Source: a bacterium
GTDB lineage: Bacteria > Vulcanimicrobiota > Xenobia > Xenobiales > Xenobiaceae
NCBI GenBank assembly: GCA_030535355.1
Contig: JAUNIO010000034.1
Span: 1-34,548, forward strand
Direction of reading: 5' to 3'
DNA: 34,548 nt
The position numbers were made by a program, and so were the translations under genes. Every line of letters begins with the position of its first letter. The stretch's first letter is position 1. Below are positions 1-8,192 of the stretch, piece by piece. The notes under the pieces were generated by a model. It was not told where the DNA came from. It worked only from the letters and a program-made list of their open reading frames with translations, and did not search any database.

Positions 1-1
1 C

Positions 2-1357
2 CGTCCTGCTGCGCCGTCTCCTGCGCCCGCGTCTCAGCCCGCTGCTGCGCCCCGTTCTGCTGCGCCGTCTCCCGCGCCCGCGTCTCAGCCTGCTCTTCTT
101 AAGCCGGAATATCCTAGACCTGCCGCGCCCGCGTTTGCGCCTCTTAAGCCGGAAACTGCTAAGCCCGCTGCTCCGAAGCCAGATGTCTCTCAGCTTTTAG
201 AAACTGCTATCACCCAGATGGATCACAGCGCTTATACCGATGTAATTGCTACTATAGACAAAGCTACTGCTATTGGGGAAGTCGGTTCGGTATTTTTAGA
301 ACTGCAAGCTGTCTGCGAAGATATGGCTAAGGTTGAAGACGCGCTGATCGATGGCGCTGTTTTCCGCGACGTTATGGGACATGTCAAAGTATCCCACGAA
401 ATGATTGTAGCCTGGAAAGAAGAAAACGGTGATTTGGAAATGGCCCGTCACGCGTATGATCGTATCGTTAACAGCGCGGCGACGCAGGCTTTGCAGATCA
501 GCCAGAAACTGCCGCATTATTTAGCAGATCCTCAGCATTGGCAGGAAGCTGTAACCGGAGCTTTTGTGATCCTAAATGCCATCAATGATTTTCTGGTATG
601 GGGTATGTTAAGCGCTTTCTTTGAGAAAGCTTATTATGGTATTTCTCCTCGCGGGCATGAACCGCATACTTGGGCGGTTAGCGGCCTAAATATTATGCAC
701 GCCGTATCGCAATGCTATCAGGAAGGCAATAATCTTTCCCGCGAAGAAGCGCAAACGTGCTATGTCTTAGCGCAGAAGTTTAAGCAAATGGAATGGCTGA
801 ATAAAGAAGCTGCTTTGGCACCGCGTGTCATTCCGCCGTATGTCAAAGGCGGCGAGGGTGTTCATTCTCATCGTATTGAGCGCGCAGAGAAGATTAATGG
901 CAAAAGCAGCAGTAGCGATTATAGCGTGTGCGATCAAGAATATTTTAGGTCAGCGGTTATGAGTTCTCGGCGCGTCGGTTTTGTCAAGAGATGGCTGGTC
1001 AAATCGCCTACGAATATTGTCTGCGGCATATTGTGTCTGTTGCTGATTCTGTTTGATATTTACGTTTTGCATGAACCAGAGTTTGTCAAAAATAATATGG
1101 CTTTGGTGGGTTTTGTAAATTTGGCGGTGATTTTCGGCGTCCCGCTGGGCATGTATCTTTCGGCCCGAAAAACGCTGCTGATGAAAATTCGTCTGCTGTA
1201 TCTGCAATGGGTAGCTTCACCGGGGCATGGAACCGATGACAAGGAGCTGTCGGTAAATGATTTCAAGAATATGCTTGGCGAGGAGTTTGCCAGCATCATT
1301 GACTGGAGCAAGCTGGACAGCGTCGATGACAGTGAGAATGCCAAACAGCTTAGCTAA
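2..1357 (+). CDS. Membrane protein with Pro/Ala-rich linker, 5' end outside the window (partial)
   Basis: The reading frame is open from base 2, so the gene begins before the window and the ATG at 218 is probably internal. The visible N-terminal part (bases 2-180) is a low-complexity Pro/Ala/Ser linker containing a nearly exact repeat of PSPAPASQPA. A helical domain of about 200 residues follows, then the motif GEGVHSHRIERAEKINGK, then two hydrophobic segments (bases about 1015-1070 and 1095-1160), then a short tail with SPGHGT. The C-terminal half resembles the protein at 4367-5305: both have GEGVH, an EYF motif, paired membrane segments and SP-x-HGT. It is therefore one of two paralogues flanking the RTX/M91 gene. 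The function is unknown. By analogy with the zinc-ribbon/linker/TM2 protein at 14037-15293, a zinc ribbon may lie upstream, but that is a guess. Confidence 0.75.
   Translation, partial: RPAAPSPAPASQPAAAPRSAAPSPAPASQPALLKPEYPRPAAPAFAPLKPETAKPAAPKPDVSQLLETAITQMDHSAYTDVIATIDKATAIGEVGSVFLELQAVCEDMAKVEDALIDGAVFRDVMGHVKVSHEMIVAWKEENGDLEMARHAYDRIVNSAATQALQISQKLPHYLADPQHWQEAVTGAFVILNAINDFLVWGMLSAFFEKAYYGISPRGHEPHTWAVSGLNIMHAVSQCYQEGNNLSREEAQTCYVLAQKFKQMEWLNKEAALAPRVIPPYVKGGEGVHSHRIERAEKINGKSSSSDYSVCDQEYFRSAVMSSRRVGFVKRWLVKSPTNIVCGILCLLLILFDIYVLHEPEFVKNNMALVGFVNLAVIFGVPLGMYLSARKTLLMKIRLLYLQWVASPGHGTDDKELSVNDFKNMLGEEFASIIDWSKLDSVDDSENAKQLS
5..91 (+). repeat. Imperfect direct repeat in the Pro/Ala linker
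   Basis: A segment of about 35 bases near position 5 recurs near position 56 with only a few changes (for example GCGCCGTCTCCTGCGCCC against GCGCCGTCTCCCGCGCCC). The period is about 51 bases, or 17 codons, so copy-number change would keep the reading frame. It encodes a flexible Pro/Ala/Ser linker. Confidence 0.7.
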
Positions 1358-1363
1358 TATTAT

Positions 1364-2308
1364 TTAGCTGATACTTGGCAAAATTTTTGCGCTTGTGCCA
1401 GCTTTTGGGCTGCTGTCTAGAGGATTAAACAGCAAAGGCATCTGCAAAGTATTTAACTGTTCGGCTACGGCCTTGGCGCTGAGATCGCGCAGAACCAGCC
1501 AAACTGCCAGCAAGGGGATGGAGCGGCGTACTTTGACTCTGAAGCGCTGGGCAAATCTGTGCCATGGTTCAGGGCCGAGAAAAACCTTGCTGAAGTCGTC
1601 GATAATTATAACCTCAGCGCTTTCGGGCAACTCTGCCGCGATACTCTCGGTAAGCGGGCCTTGTACTGTGACTGAGCGGGATTGAGCTGCTGAACTGCTA
1701 GTGCTTGGGCTAGCTTGAGGGAGCCGGATGAGTTCGTCTAGCTGGGTTAGCTGAGCTAACCCAGCTTTTGCGTTTTCGGGGCTTAAGATAATCGTATAGA
1801 CAAACTGTATCCTGGGAAGAGCGCTCAGCTGGGTTAGGCGGCTGGCAGCGCCGTCTAAGAATATGGATTGCGCCCATTTTTCGCGCCAGATTAGAACAGC
1901 TGCATGGCGGAGAGAACTGAAATGCTCCGGGCCGGTTAAACTGACTATGCCGCTGCGGTGAGCGCGCCCTAAAACTAAGCGGCCCTGTTGGGTGCGCCCT
2001 GGAATGAGCCCTATAATTTCAAAACTTGCCGCCGATTGTTTGGCCAGCGGCAAAGTTGTAAGCGCTATATCTCCTGCCTGAACCTGCAGATGTGGCACTG
2101 ACGTTCCTGCCCTGTAATTATCGGTTCGATAAGCACTTAACGATTGATGGCTGCCTATGGTCAGCAAAGCCACAGGGCCTGCCGGATGGGCTAGCTGCTG
2201 GAACCAGCTGAAAGCTGTAGTCTTGCCAGAGCCTTTGCCAAAACCGCAGAAAGCGGTGATATGCCCTGGTAGTCGGTTTTGTAGGCTAGATGCTGATATG
2301 ATTGGCAT
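1364..2308 (-). CDS. P-loop ATPase, possibly KamB-like aminomutase reactivase subunit
   Basis: This 314-residue soluble protein has a Walker A motif GFGKGSGKT at residues 22-30. Later blocks are GTSVPHLQVQAGDIALTT, a GLIPGRTQQGRLVLGRAHR segment, a FLDGAASRL block and a late IIIDDFSKVFLG block. This order resembles what I remember of KamB, the ATPase subunit proposed to reactivate B12-dependent lysine 5,6-aminomutase: a P-loop, a GxVxLxGP region and an IxxDGAxxR block. The presence of kdd and kce in the same window agrees with that reading. The similarity is from memory and distant. It could instead be another YqeC-like or general P-loop protein. The central region near residues 205-215 is Ser/Ala-rich. 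The gene ends 6 bases from the convergent upstream gene. No strong Shine-Dalgarno precedes the ATG. Confidence 0.45.
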   Translation of the reverse strand: MPIISASSLQNRLPGHITAFCGFGKGSGKTTAFSWFQQLAHPAGPVALLTIGSHQSLSAYRTDNYRAGTSVPHLQVQAGDIALTTLPLAKQSAASFEIIGLIPGRTQQGRLVLGRAHRSGIVSLTGPEHFSSLRHAAVLIWREKWAQSIFLDGAASRLTQLSALPRIQFVYTIILSPENAKAGLAQLTQLDELIRLPQASPSTSSSAAQSRSVTVQGPLTESIAAELPESAEVIIIDDFSKVFLGPEPWHRFAQRFRVKVRRSIPLLAVWLVLRDLSAKAVAEQLNTLQMPLLFNPLDSSPKAGTSAKILPSIS

Positions 2309-2427
2309 GGCAGGAAGTTCTCTGTGGCCAGAAAGCTACCTTGTTAAGTCTGCTGATGCGCGAGGGGAGAAAGGAAAGAAGCAGCCTGTGACAAAGGGGG
2401 AAAATAATTAACCTGGCAATGATTAAC

Positions 2428-2456
2428 TTGACAAAAAGTCATTATACTGAGATATT
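2428..2456 (+). promoter_or_regulatory. Sigma70-type promoter for the RTX/M91 gene
   Basis: A perfect -35 TTGACA (2428-2433) is followed by a 17-base spacer and GATATT (2451-2456) as the -10. It lies about 35 bases before the start codon at 2491, in the divergent gap after the P-loop gene. A good ribosome site (AGGAGG) sits just before the start. Confidence 0.55.
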
Positions 2457-2490
2457 TAAACAATACAGCGAATAATAGGAGGCAGGTTCC

Positions 2491-4299
2491 TTGAGCGTCA
2501 TCTTGAGTGGAATCAGCGATACAGCCGCGAAAGTGCAGCGCTGGCAAACCGATAAGTTCGGCAGCGATGAAGAGCGTCTGCAGAACGTTATGCAGGACAA
2601 TTATGTTTCTTCTGAGCAGACGGCGGTAATCTCCGGCACCGATGGCGTTGACAATATTGATATCTGCCAAAAAAACGATAATTCTTATGAAGTCAGCGTC
2701 AACGGGCATACTACTAAGTTAAGCGCTGAAGAAGCGCGCTGTTTAATGATAGACGGCGGCGCGGGTGATGACGTCATTACCGTACGGCGGGAACAGCCTG
2801 AAGACGATTCCGCTGCCCCTCAAGTACCCGCTGATCCGTATGATGAATTGCACCATGGCAAACGGGCTATTTACATCAGCGGCGGTGCCGGCAATGACAC
2901 GATTACAGCTTCGGCCGATATGGCCATGGGTATGTATATTACCGGCGGGAAAGGCAATGATATTATCGTTGGGGGCTCGGGCAGTGATACGATAATTGAC
3001 AATTATGGCAGCAACAATATCAATGGCGGCGCTGGCGATGATACGATAATAGCGAAAGGCAAAGATGAAAGCGCCGGACTGCTGCAGAGGGCTAAGACGC
3101 TTCTTACCGATAAGGGGGTATTAGCTCAAATAGTCGAGGGCGGTCTTGGCAATGACACTATAATCACTGGGGATGGTCATGATATTATAACCGATTCCGG
3201 CGGTGATACCACGGTATATGCTGGCGGCGGCAACGATACTATTACGGTAGCTGATGGCAACAGCTCTCTCTATGGCGAAGACGGAGACGATGTCATAAAT
3301 GGAGGCTCGGGCCGCGATTATATTGAAGGCGGGCGCGGCAACGACAAAATTTTCGGCAATGCGGGCGGAGACGTAATTTACGCCGGCAAAGGTAATGATT
3401 ACGTGGAAGGCGGGGACGGCAATGATTTTATTAATGCCGGCCGCGGCGACGATGAAGTGCACGGAGGTGCAGGCAGAGACGTTATCTTCGGCTTGTCTGG
3501 CAATGATAAATTATTTGGCGGCGGTGATGCTGATACGATAATTGCTGGCAAAGGGCGCGATACCGTTGACGGTGGGGAAGGTTCCGATACTATTCGCACG
3601 ACTTCTGGGCTGTACGGTAACGATACGGTTCTCAATGCTCAGCCTAACGAAGATATAAAGACTTTAAATCCCGTACATGTGCCTTTGAACTTTTTTGTGG
3701 CTGACACTGATCGGGCTTTTCGTGCGAATATGCGCGACAATTTGGAAGCCTTTGCCTCCATTGAACCGGGGCAGGCTATGTTTAAGGGAATGGAGCGCGC
3801 TTTGCACCCAGTTTTCCTGACTTCTACAGACGATGCTAACGGCTACTGCGCTCAGCTTCTGCCCACGGGCGATGCTATTTTGCGACCCCAGGCCAATGGT
3901 GAACTGTCATTTTGGAGAAATGTGGGCAGCGGCAGCATAGTCAAAATTAACCCTGCCTTTATAGAGTTTGGCGCTTCTGACGACTGGTCAGAACAGAATA
4001 CCATGGTCATTCTGGCCCACGAGCTGGCTCATGCCTACAACAACTCTACGGGCACTATGGATGAAACCATTTATAACGATTACAGTGGCGAGCGCCTGCG
4101 TATGCCCGACAAGAGCCTTATGGTTGAGCATTTGGGATTCGGCGAGGTTAAGGGCGCTGAATTCCAAGCTGTGGGCCTGCACAAAGACAGTAGTTTGACG
4201 GCTAATCCCTATGGGATGACCGAGAACGATTACCGTCAGTATTTCCACATGCCTAAGCGCACAAGTTACATCAGCCACGTGTCGCGTCAGCAGCAGTAA
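2491..4299 (+). CDS. RTX-repeat protein with C-terminal NleD-like (M91) zinc metallopeptidase domain
   Basis: This 602-residue protein starts at TTG with AGGAGG upstream. Residues 1-85 have no obvious signal peptide. Residues about 88-380 are rich in RTX nonapeptides (GGAGDDVI, GGRGNDKIF, GGDGNDFIN and others), which bind calcium and fold into beta rolls. The block is interrupted near residues 98-122 and 190-215. The C-terminal part carries HELAH at residues 510-514 (zinc ligands H510 and H514, catalytic E511), then GAEFQAVGL with E557 as a likely third ligand, then a closing NPYGMTENDYRQ...PKRTSYI block. This order matches the M91 family, whose best-known member NleD is an enteropathogen effector that cleaves host MAP kinases. 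RTX proteins normally leave by type I secretion, but no transporter is visible nearby. The target is unknown and could be bacterial or host. Confidence 0.8.
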   Translation: MSVILSGISDTAAKVQRWQTDKFGSDEERLQNVMQDNYVSSEQTAVISGTDGVDNIDICQKNDNSYEVSVNGHTTKLSAEEARCLMIDGGAGDDVITVRREQPEDDSAAPQVPADPYDELHHGKRAIYISGGAGNDTITASADMAMGMYITGGKGNDIIVGGSGSDTIIDNYGSNNINGGAGDDTIIAKGKDESAGLLQRAKTLLTDKGVLAQIVEGGLGNDTIITGDGHDIITDSGGDTTVYAGGGNDTITVADGNSSLYGEDGDDVINGGSGRDYIEGGRGNDKIFGNAGGDVIYAGKGNDYVEGGDGNDFINAGRGDDEVHGGAGRDVIFGLSGNDKLFGGGDADTIIAGKGRDTVDGGEGSDTIRTTSGLYGNDTVLNAQPNEDIKTLNPVHVPLNFFVADTDRAFRANMRDNLEAFASIEPGQAMFKGMERALHPVFLTSTDDANGYCAQLLPTGDAILRPQANGELSFWRNVGSGSIVKINPAFIEFGASDDWSEQNTMVILAHELAHAYNNSTGTMDETIYNDYSGERLRMPDKSLMVEHLGFGEVKGAEFQAVGLHKDSSLTANPYGMTENDYRQYFHMPKRTSYISHVSRQQQ

Positions 4300-4325
4300 A
4301 ACAGCGGCATTGGGCTTGGTGGCGA

Positions 4326-4359
4326 CAAAAGTAAGGATGATTCAAAAGTAAGGATGATT
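4326..4359 (+). repeat. Perfect 17-bp tandem duplication carrying a ribosome-binding-like motif
   Basis: The unit CAAAAGTAAGGATGATT occurs at 4326-4342 and again at 4343-4359 without mismatch. Each copy contains AAGGAT, so the translation initiation region of the following gene has been duplicated. The second AAGGA lies about 12 bases before the ATG at 4367. Confidence 0.85.
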
Positions 4360-4366
4360 GCAGCTT

Positions 4367-5305
4367 ATGAATGAAAAATGTTCTTATGACGCCATAGTGG
4401 ATTTGTCGGCTTTAAACCTCGATGATTTTATCCAAGACAACATCAGCGAAGCGGTGGAACAGATGGAAAAAGCGCAGAAGGATGGCGATTTTTCCTATAT
4501 TTGCGAGCGCATTCAGTGCACTGTCAGAGGACTGAAGAAAACGGTGGCGGCTGGGCAAAAAGATTCCGCTGCGAAAACGGTAAAAGCTCTGCACAATGCG
4601 GTTTTATTTATCGATTGGGGTATTAAACATCACGTTATTGAGATGCAGGACAGTGAGGGCAAGATATTGCCCTGGATAGCTGAGGTCCTGTCTCTGCTTA
4701 ATTTTATGTCGGCCTGCCATACAGGACAAGAAGCTCTTACAGCTCAGCAGGTACAGCAGCTTTATGATATGGCGGGGCTGTTTAGAAAATTTGAAGAGCT
4801 CACCGGCATTAAATTTGAGGTTTCAGAGCGCCTGCAGCCGCCGCAGCAGGACGGTGAAGGCGTACATGTGCGTTTAATAAAGAAAAACGGAAAGCTAACC
4901 AGCTGCTCGGAAGCGGAATATTTTAAATATCGCATCGCCAGTTTATCTAAGCAAAACAGTTTAGCGAGTCTTATAGTAAAAGCATTCTGTTATTTAGTTG
5001 TGGGAACAGCGCTGTGCTTTGGGACAGCCCTGCTCTTAGAAAAATGCGATCCCGGCCGTGATTTAGATATTTTGAAAATACTGTCTCCCTGTGTGGGCGC
5101 AGGCTTGGCCCTGGTGAATTTTTTATGGAATTTATACGCTTCGAAAACGACGTCCAAGTATTACCAGGGGATGCTGGCGGATATTTATAGGGAGTGGTGT
5201 GACAGCCCAACACATGGTACGGAAAAGCCCTTGGATAGCGATTTTACGAAAATTACAGGAGTGAGCTGCGGATTTAACGATCAGTTTATTCTATCCAATA
5301 AGTAA
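4367..5305 (+). CDS. Membrane protein, distant paralogue of the protein at the left edge
   Basis: I chose the ATG at 4367 over the TTG at 4358 because AAGGA in the duplicated leader is too close to the TTG. This gives 312 residues. The first ~160 residues are helical. Then come GEGVHVRLIKKNGK, an EAEYF motif, two hydrophobic segments (bases about 4975-5040 and 5070-5130), a KTTSKYYQ stretch, and SPTHGTEKPLDSDF near the C-terminus. The order GEGVH, EYF, two membrane segments, SP-x-HGT is shared with the gene ending at 1357, although the N-terminal halves differ. It follows the RTX/M91 gene by 67 bases and could be co-transcribed. A membrane partner or protective protein for the secreted peptidase is conceivable, but nothing in the sequence proves it. 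Confidence 0.75.
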   Translation: MNEKCSYDAIVDLSALNLDDFIQDNISEAVEQMEKAQKDGDFSYICERIQCTVRGLKKTVAAGQKDSAAKTVKALHNAVLFIDWGIKHHVIEMQDSEGKILPWIAEVLSLLNFMSACHTGQEALTAQQVQQLYDMAGLFRKFEELTGIKFEVSERLQPPQQDGEGVHVRLIKKNGKLTSCSEAEYFKYRIASLSKQNSLASLIVKAFCYLVVGTALCFGTALLLEKCDPGRDLDILKILSPCVGAGLALVNFLWNLYASKTTSKYYQGMLADIYREWCDSPTHGTEKPLDSDFTKITGVSCGFNDQFILSNK

Positions 5306-5399
5306 CTTAACTGATGTATCTAAACTGAAGTAATTAAACTGGTAATTAAACTGTAAGGTTTTGCTCTTATCTTTTTTTGCTATGTTGGCAGGCTAATAT

Positions 5400-6386
5400 A
5401 TGTGTAAAAGCGTTCGTTATGTGGGAATTGCGCTGCTTAGCTGCATACTGTTAGCGGGCAGTGCCCGGCCTGTCTGGGCTGGGATCGGCTGGCTGCATCA
5501 TTTGGAGAATATTATCAACCTTACGGTGAGAAGCCGCCAAACTCCGGGCACGGACACAGCTGATAATTCGGGTACGTTTAATACAACAGGAGAGCGCTGT
5601 GCTATTTGCCGCAAGGTAATTGATGGCAAAAAACACGTTCTAGACGACGAGTATGTCTGCCGCCGCTGTTTAGAGCGCCATTTGCCCAAGTGCTGTTGCT
5701 GCGGCGGGCGTTTGCGCCAGGGGTATATCGAATACTATGACGGCAATTATTGCTGTATCAAGTGCTATAACGATACTTCTCTGCCTCGCTGTGCCGAATG
5801 CAATTGCCCCGTAGATGATCCCGAGCTTCCAGAGGGTGGCTATGCCTGTGCGAAACATCGTCCCCTGGCGATCTGCAGTTCCGACGAGGCCTATGAAGTC
5901 TGGGCGGAAGTCGAAGATGCTTACACTAGGGTATTTGGCCCGGAGTTTGTGCTGGACACCGTTCCCCGCATTCATCTGATGACTTTGCCGGAACTGCAGG
6001 AAAAGGGTTGTACCAACAGCAACTGGATTAAAGCTTTTAGCCGTACTCATGTTGAAGGCGGTCATTTTGTGCACGATATTTACGTACTCAAGGGGATGAG
6101 CCATTATTATCTCCTGGAACAGCTGGCGCACGAAGGTGCGCATTGCTGGCATTATGAATATCAGCCTTACGTATTGTCCTGCCAGCCGGCTTTTAAAGAG
6201 GGCTTTTGCGAATGGGTTGCTTTTAAAATACTCGACGATTTGGATTTGGATAAGCAGCGGGAGCGCCAGCTTAACAACGCAGACATCGATTATAGCCGGG
6301 GACTGCGAGATTTTTTGCGCTTAGAAGAAAAAGTTGGTTCGGCTGAGGCGGTTTTAGAATACGTACGCAATAATACCACTTTGTAA
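5400..6386 (+). CDS. Exported LIM-like zinc protein with DA1-type metallopeptidase domain
   Basis: This 328-residue protein has a signal peptide (residues 1-27, cleavage probably after VWA). Residues 67-153 hold three Cys-rich zinc modules: C67-x2-C70 with C87-x2-C90, the cluster C98-C101 with C118/C119 and C122, and C131-x2-C134 with C150 and H153. This resembles LIM domains. The C-terminal half has HEGAH at 244-248 followed by KEGFCEWVAFKIL, with E267 as the likely third zinc ligand. LIM followed by HExxH and an EG-x-C block is the layout of the DA1 family. Plant DA1 is a ubiquitin-activated peptidase that controls organ size, while bacterial relatives are scarcely characterised. An exported location is notable because the many cysteines would be in an oxidising or surface compartment. 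It follows the M91 gene and the paralogue in the same direction. Confidence 0.78.
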   Translation: MCKSVRYVGIALLSCILLAGSARPVWAGIGWLHHLENIINLTVRSRQTPGTDTADNSGTFNTTGERCAICRKVIDGKKHVLDDEYVCRRCLERHLPKCCCCGGRLRQGYIEYYDGNYCCIKCYNDTSLPRCAECNCPVDDPELPEGGYACAKHRPLAICSSDEAYEVWAEVEDAYTRVFGPEFVLDTVPRIHLMTLPELQEKGCTNSNWIKAFSRTHVEGGHFVHDIYVLKGMSHYYLLEQLAHEGAHCWHYEYQPYVLSCQPAFKEGFCEWVAFKILDDLDLDKQRERQLNNADIDYSRGLRDFLRLEEKVGSAEAVLEYVRNNTTL

Positions 6387-6503
6387 GTCATTATAGGTTA
6401 GGCGATGATACTGAGCAGCTGCATCGGCAGGCATCGCGGGGCGCGTGGGCCGATAGCGGCGGCTGGGAACGACGTCGGCTGAAAATTTAGGAGATAATAA
6501 ATA

Positions 6504-8192
6504 ATGGACAGTACAGCTGTCATCAGCGCGATACTTACGCTAATCGCGGGGATCGGCATTTTTTTGACTGCCTGCACTATGATGAGTTCTAATATCGAAG
6601 CGGTGAGCAGCTCTAAGCTGAAGGAACTGTTTTCGAAGGCTTCGCGGAGCAAAATGCTGGGCGTTGTTATCGGAACTGTGGGAACTGCGGCAATTCAGAG
6701 TTCCGGCGCTACAACGGTGATGGTTATAGGTTTCGTTAATGCCGGAATTATGTCGCTAGTTCAGGCAGCTACGATCATTTACGGAGCTAATATCGGCACT
6801 ACGGTAACTGGGCAGATTGTAGCCCTTGGTATGTTTGGCGGCAATTCCGTCTCCACGACGGTCATTTTTTCCGCTATGGCCGGAATAGGCGCTTTTATCA
6901 CGGCTTTTTCCAAAGCGGATATCACTAAACGCGCTGGTGGCATAATTGCTGGATTTGGTATGCTCTTTGTGGGTCTGCACATGATGAGCAGCTCTATGGA
7001 ATGTTTCGCTCAGCTGGAATCGGTCAAAAATTATTTAGCCAGTATCAGCAATATCTTTCTTCTGGTGATCATCGGGGCAATTATGACCGCGATTATCCAG
7101 AGTTCTTCGGTTATGACTTCGGTGGCTATTACTATGGTAGTTGCCAGTTTAATATCTTTAGAGCAGGGCATCTATCTGACCATGGGATCGAATATCGGTT
7201 CCTGCGTGGTCTCCTTGATGGCTGGTGCTACTAGCGGCACTAACGCTAAGCGTACTTCTTTAATTCATTTGTTCTTTAACGTCAGCGGGGTCATACTGTT
7301 TGTGGCGTTGGGGATGGGGCTGTCGGCCCTGACTCAGGGCACACTGACATACGGCACAATTTTTAGCCGATTTTTCCCCCATGCCCCGCAAACTCAGCTG
7401 GCCATGTTTCACACCGTTTTCAATGTGCTGACGGTGATTTTTGTATTTCCATTAACCGATTATCTGGTAAATTTTGTGATTAAGCTTGTTCCCGACAGGG
7501 AGGCTCAGGGACGGGACAGCCAAGAGTTGCAGCCGCGGCTGTTCTTTATCAATGACCACATGCTGAATATGCCGGCTGTGGCGGTGCAGCAGGCCAAAAA
7601 TGAGATCGTCAATATGGCGGCTATCGCGATGCGCAATTTTTCGCTGGCCTGCCATATCGTCTGCACTTTGGATTTTAAAGATATTGAGCGTTTTCAGGCC
7701 AACGAAAAAGAGCTGGACTATTTGAACAAAGAGATCGTGCGTTATTTGGTTAAAGTTTCCAACCGCAATATCAACGCCCGCGATCACGCCTACCTGGCTA
7801 CGGCTTTTCATTCGGTTACCGATTTGGAGCGCGTGGGCGACTACGCGGAAAACATCGTGGAATATGCCGAACGGCTGAAAGCGGAAAACGAGACCTTTTC
7901 CAGCGCGGCTATAGCCGAAATTAACGATACTTTGCAGCTGATCCGCAATTTATACAGCAAAGTTATGGAAGCGTATGTTCATGAAAATAAGCAGGCCTTG
8001 GATGAAGCTTACGAAATTGAAGAGATTATTGACGAAGTGACCAAAGATATGGCGCTGCGCCATATCCAGCGTCTAAATGATGGGGAATGCACGCCTGATG
8101 TAGGCTCTCAGTATATGTCCATAGCTTCCAACGCCGAGCGTGTAGCGGACCACTTCATAAATGTCGGAAAGGCGATTAAGCAATATACCTAG
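6504..8192 (+). CDS. Na+/phosphate symporter-like protein with PhoU-like C-terminal domain
   Basis: This 562-residue membrane protein belongs to the Na/Pi cotransporter (NptA/YjbB-like) family. The inverted-repeat signatures are visible as AIQSSGATTVMVIG near residues 61-74 and again as AIIQSSSVMTSVAI near residue 197, each followed by a GANIGTT or GSNIGSC motif. About nine hydrophobic segments fill the first ~340 residues. From residue ~355 the protein is a helical PhoU-like domain with repeated E/D clusters such as TDLERVGDYAEN and ASNAERVADHFIN. It is expected to move phosphate or a related anion with sodium across the inner membrane. AGGAG sits 10 bases before the ATG. The stop codon directly abuts an intergenic repeat element. 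Confidence 0.9.
   Translation: MDSTAVISAILTLIAGIGIFLTACTMMSSNIEAVSSSKLKELFSKASRSKMLGVVIGTVGTAAIQSSGATTVMVIGFVNAGIMSLVQAATIIYGANIGTTVTGQIVALGMFGGNSVSTTVIFSAMAGIGAFITAFSKADITKRAGGIIAGFGMLFVGLHMMSSSMECFAQLESVKNYLASISNIFLLVIIGAIMTAIIQSSSVMTSVAITMVVASLISLEQGIYLTMGSNIGSCVVSLMAGATSGTNAKRTSLIHLFFNVSGVILFVALGMGLSALTQGTLTYGTIFSRFFPHAPQTQLAMFHTVFNVLTVIFVFPLTDYLVNFVIKLVPDREAQGRDSQELQPRLFFINDHMLNMPAVAVQQAKNEIVNMAAIAMRNFSLACHIVCTLDFKDIERFQANEKELDYLNKEIVRYLVKVSNRNINARDHAYLATAFHSVTDLERVGDYAENIVEYAERLKAENETFSSAAIAEINDTLQLIRNLYSKVMEAYVHENKQALDEAYEIEEIIDEVTKDMALRHIQRLNDGECTPDVGSQYMSIASNAERVADHFINVGKAIKQYT

Noticed and set aside
950-1344. Minus-strand open reading frames within the left-edge gene
   Set aside because: They overlap a long in-frame coding region and show no family features or ribosome sites.
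3121-3462. Minus-strand open reading frame inside the RTX gene
   Set aside because: It is a mirror of the repeated Gly/Asp codons of the RTX block, giving Ile/Ala/Val-rich repeats with no ribosome site.
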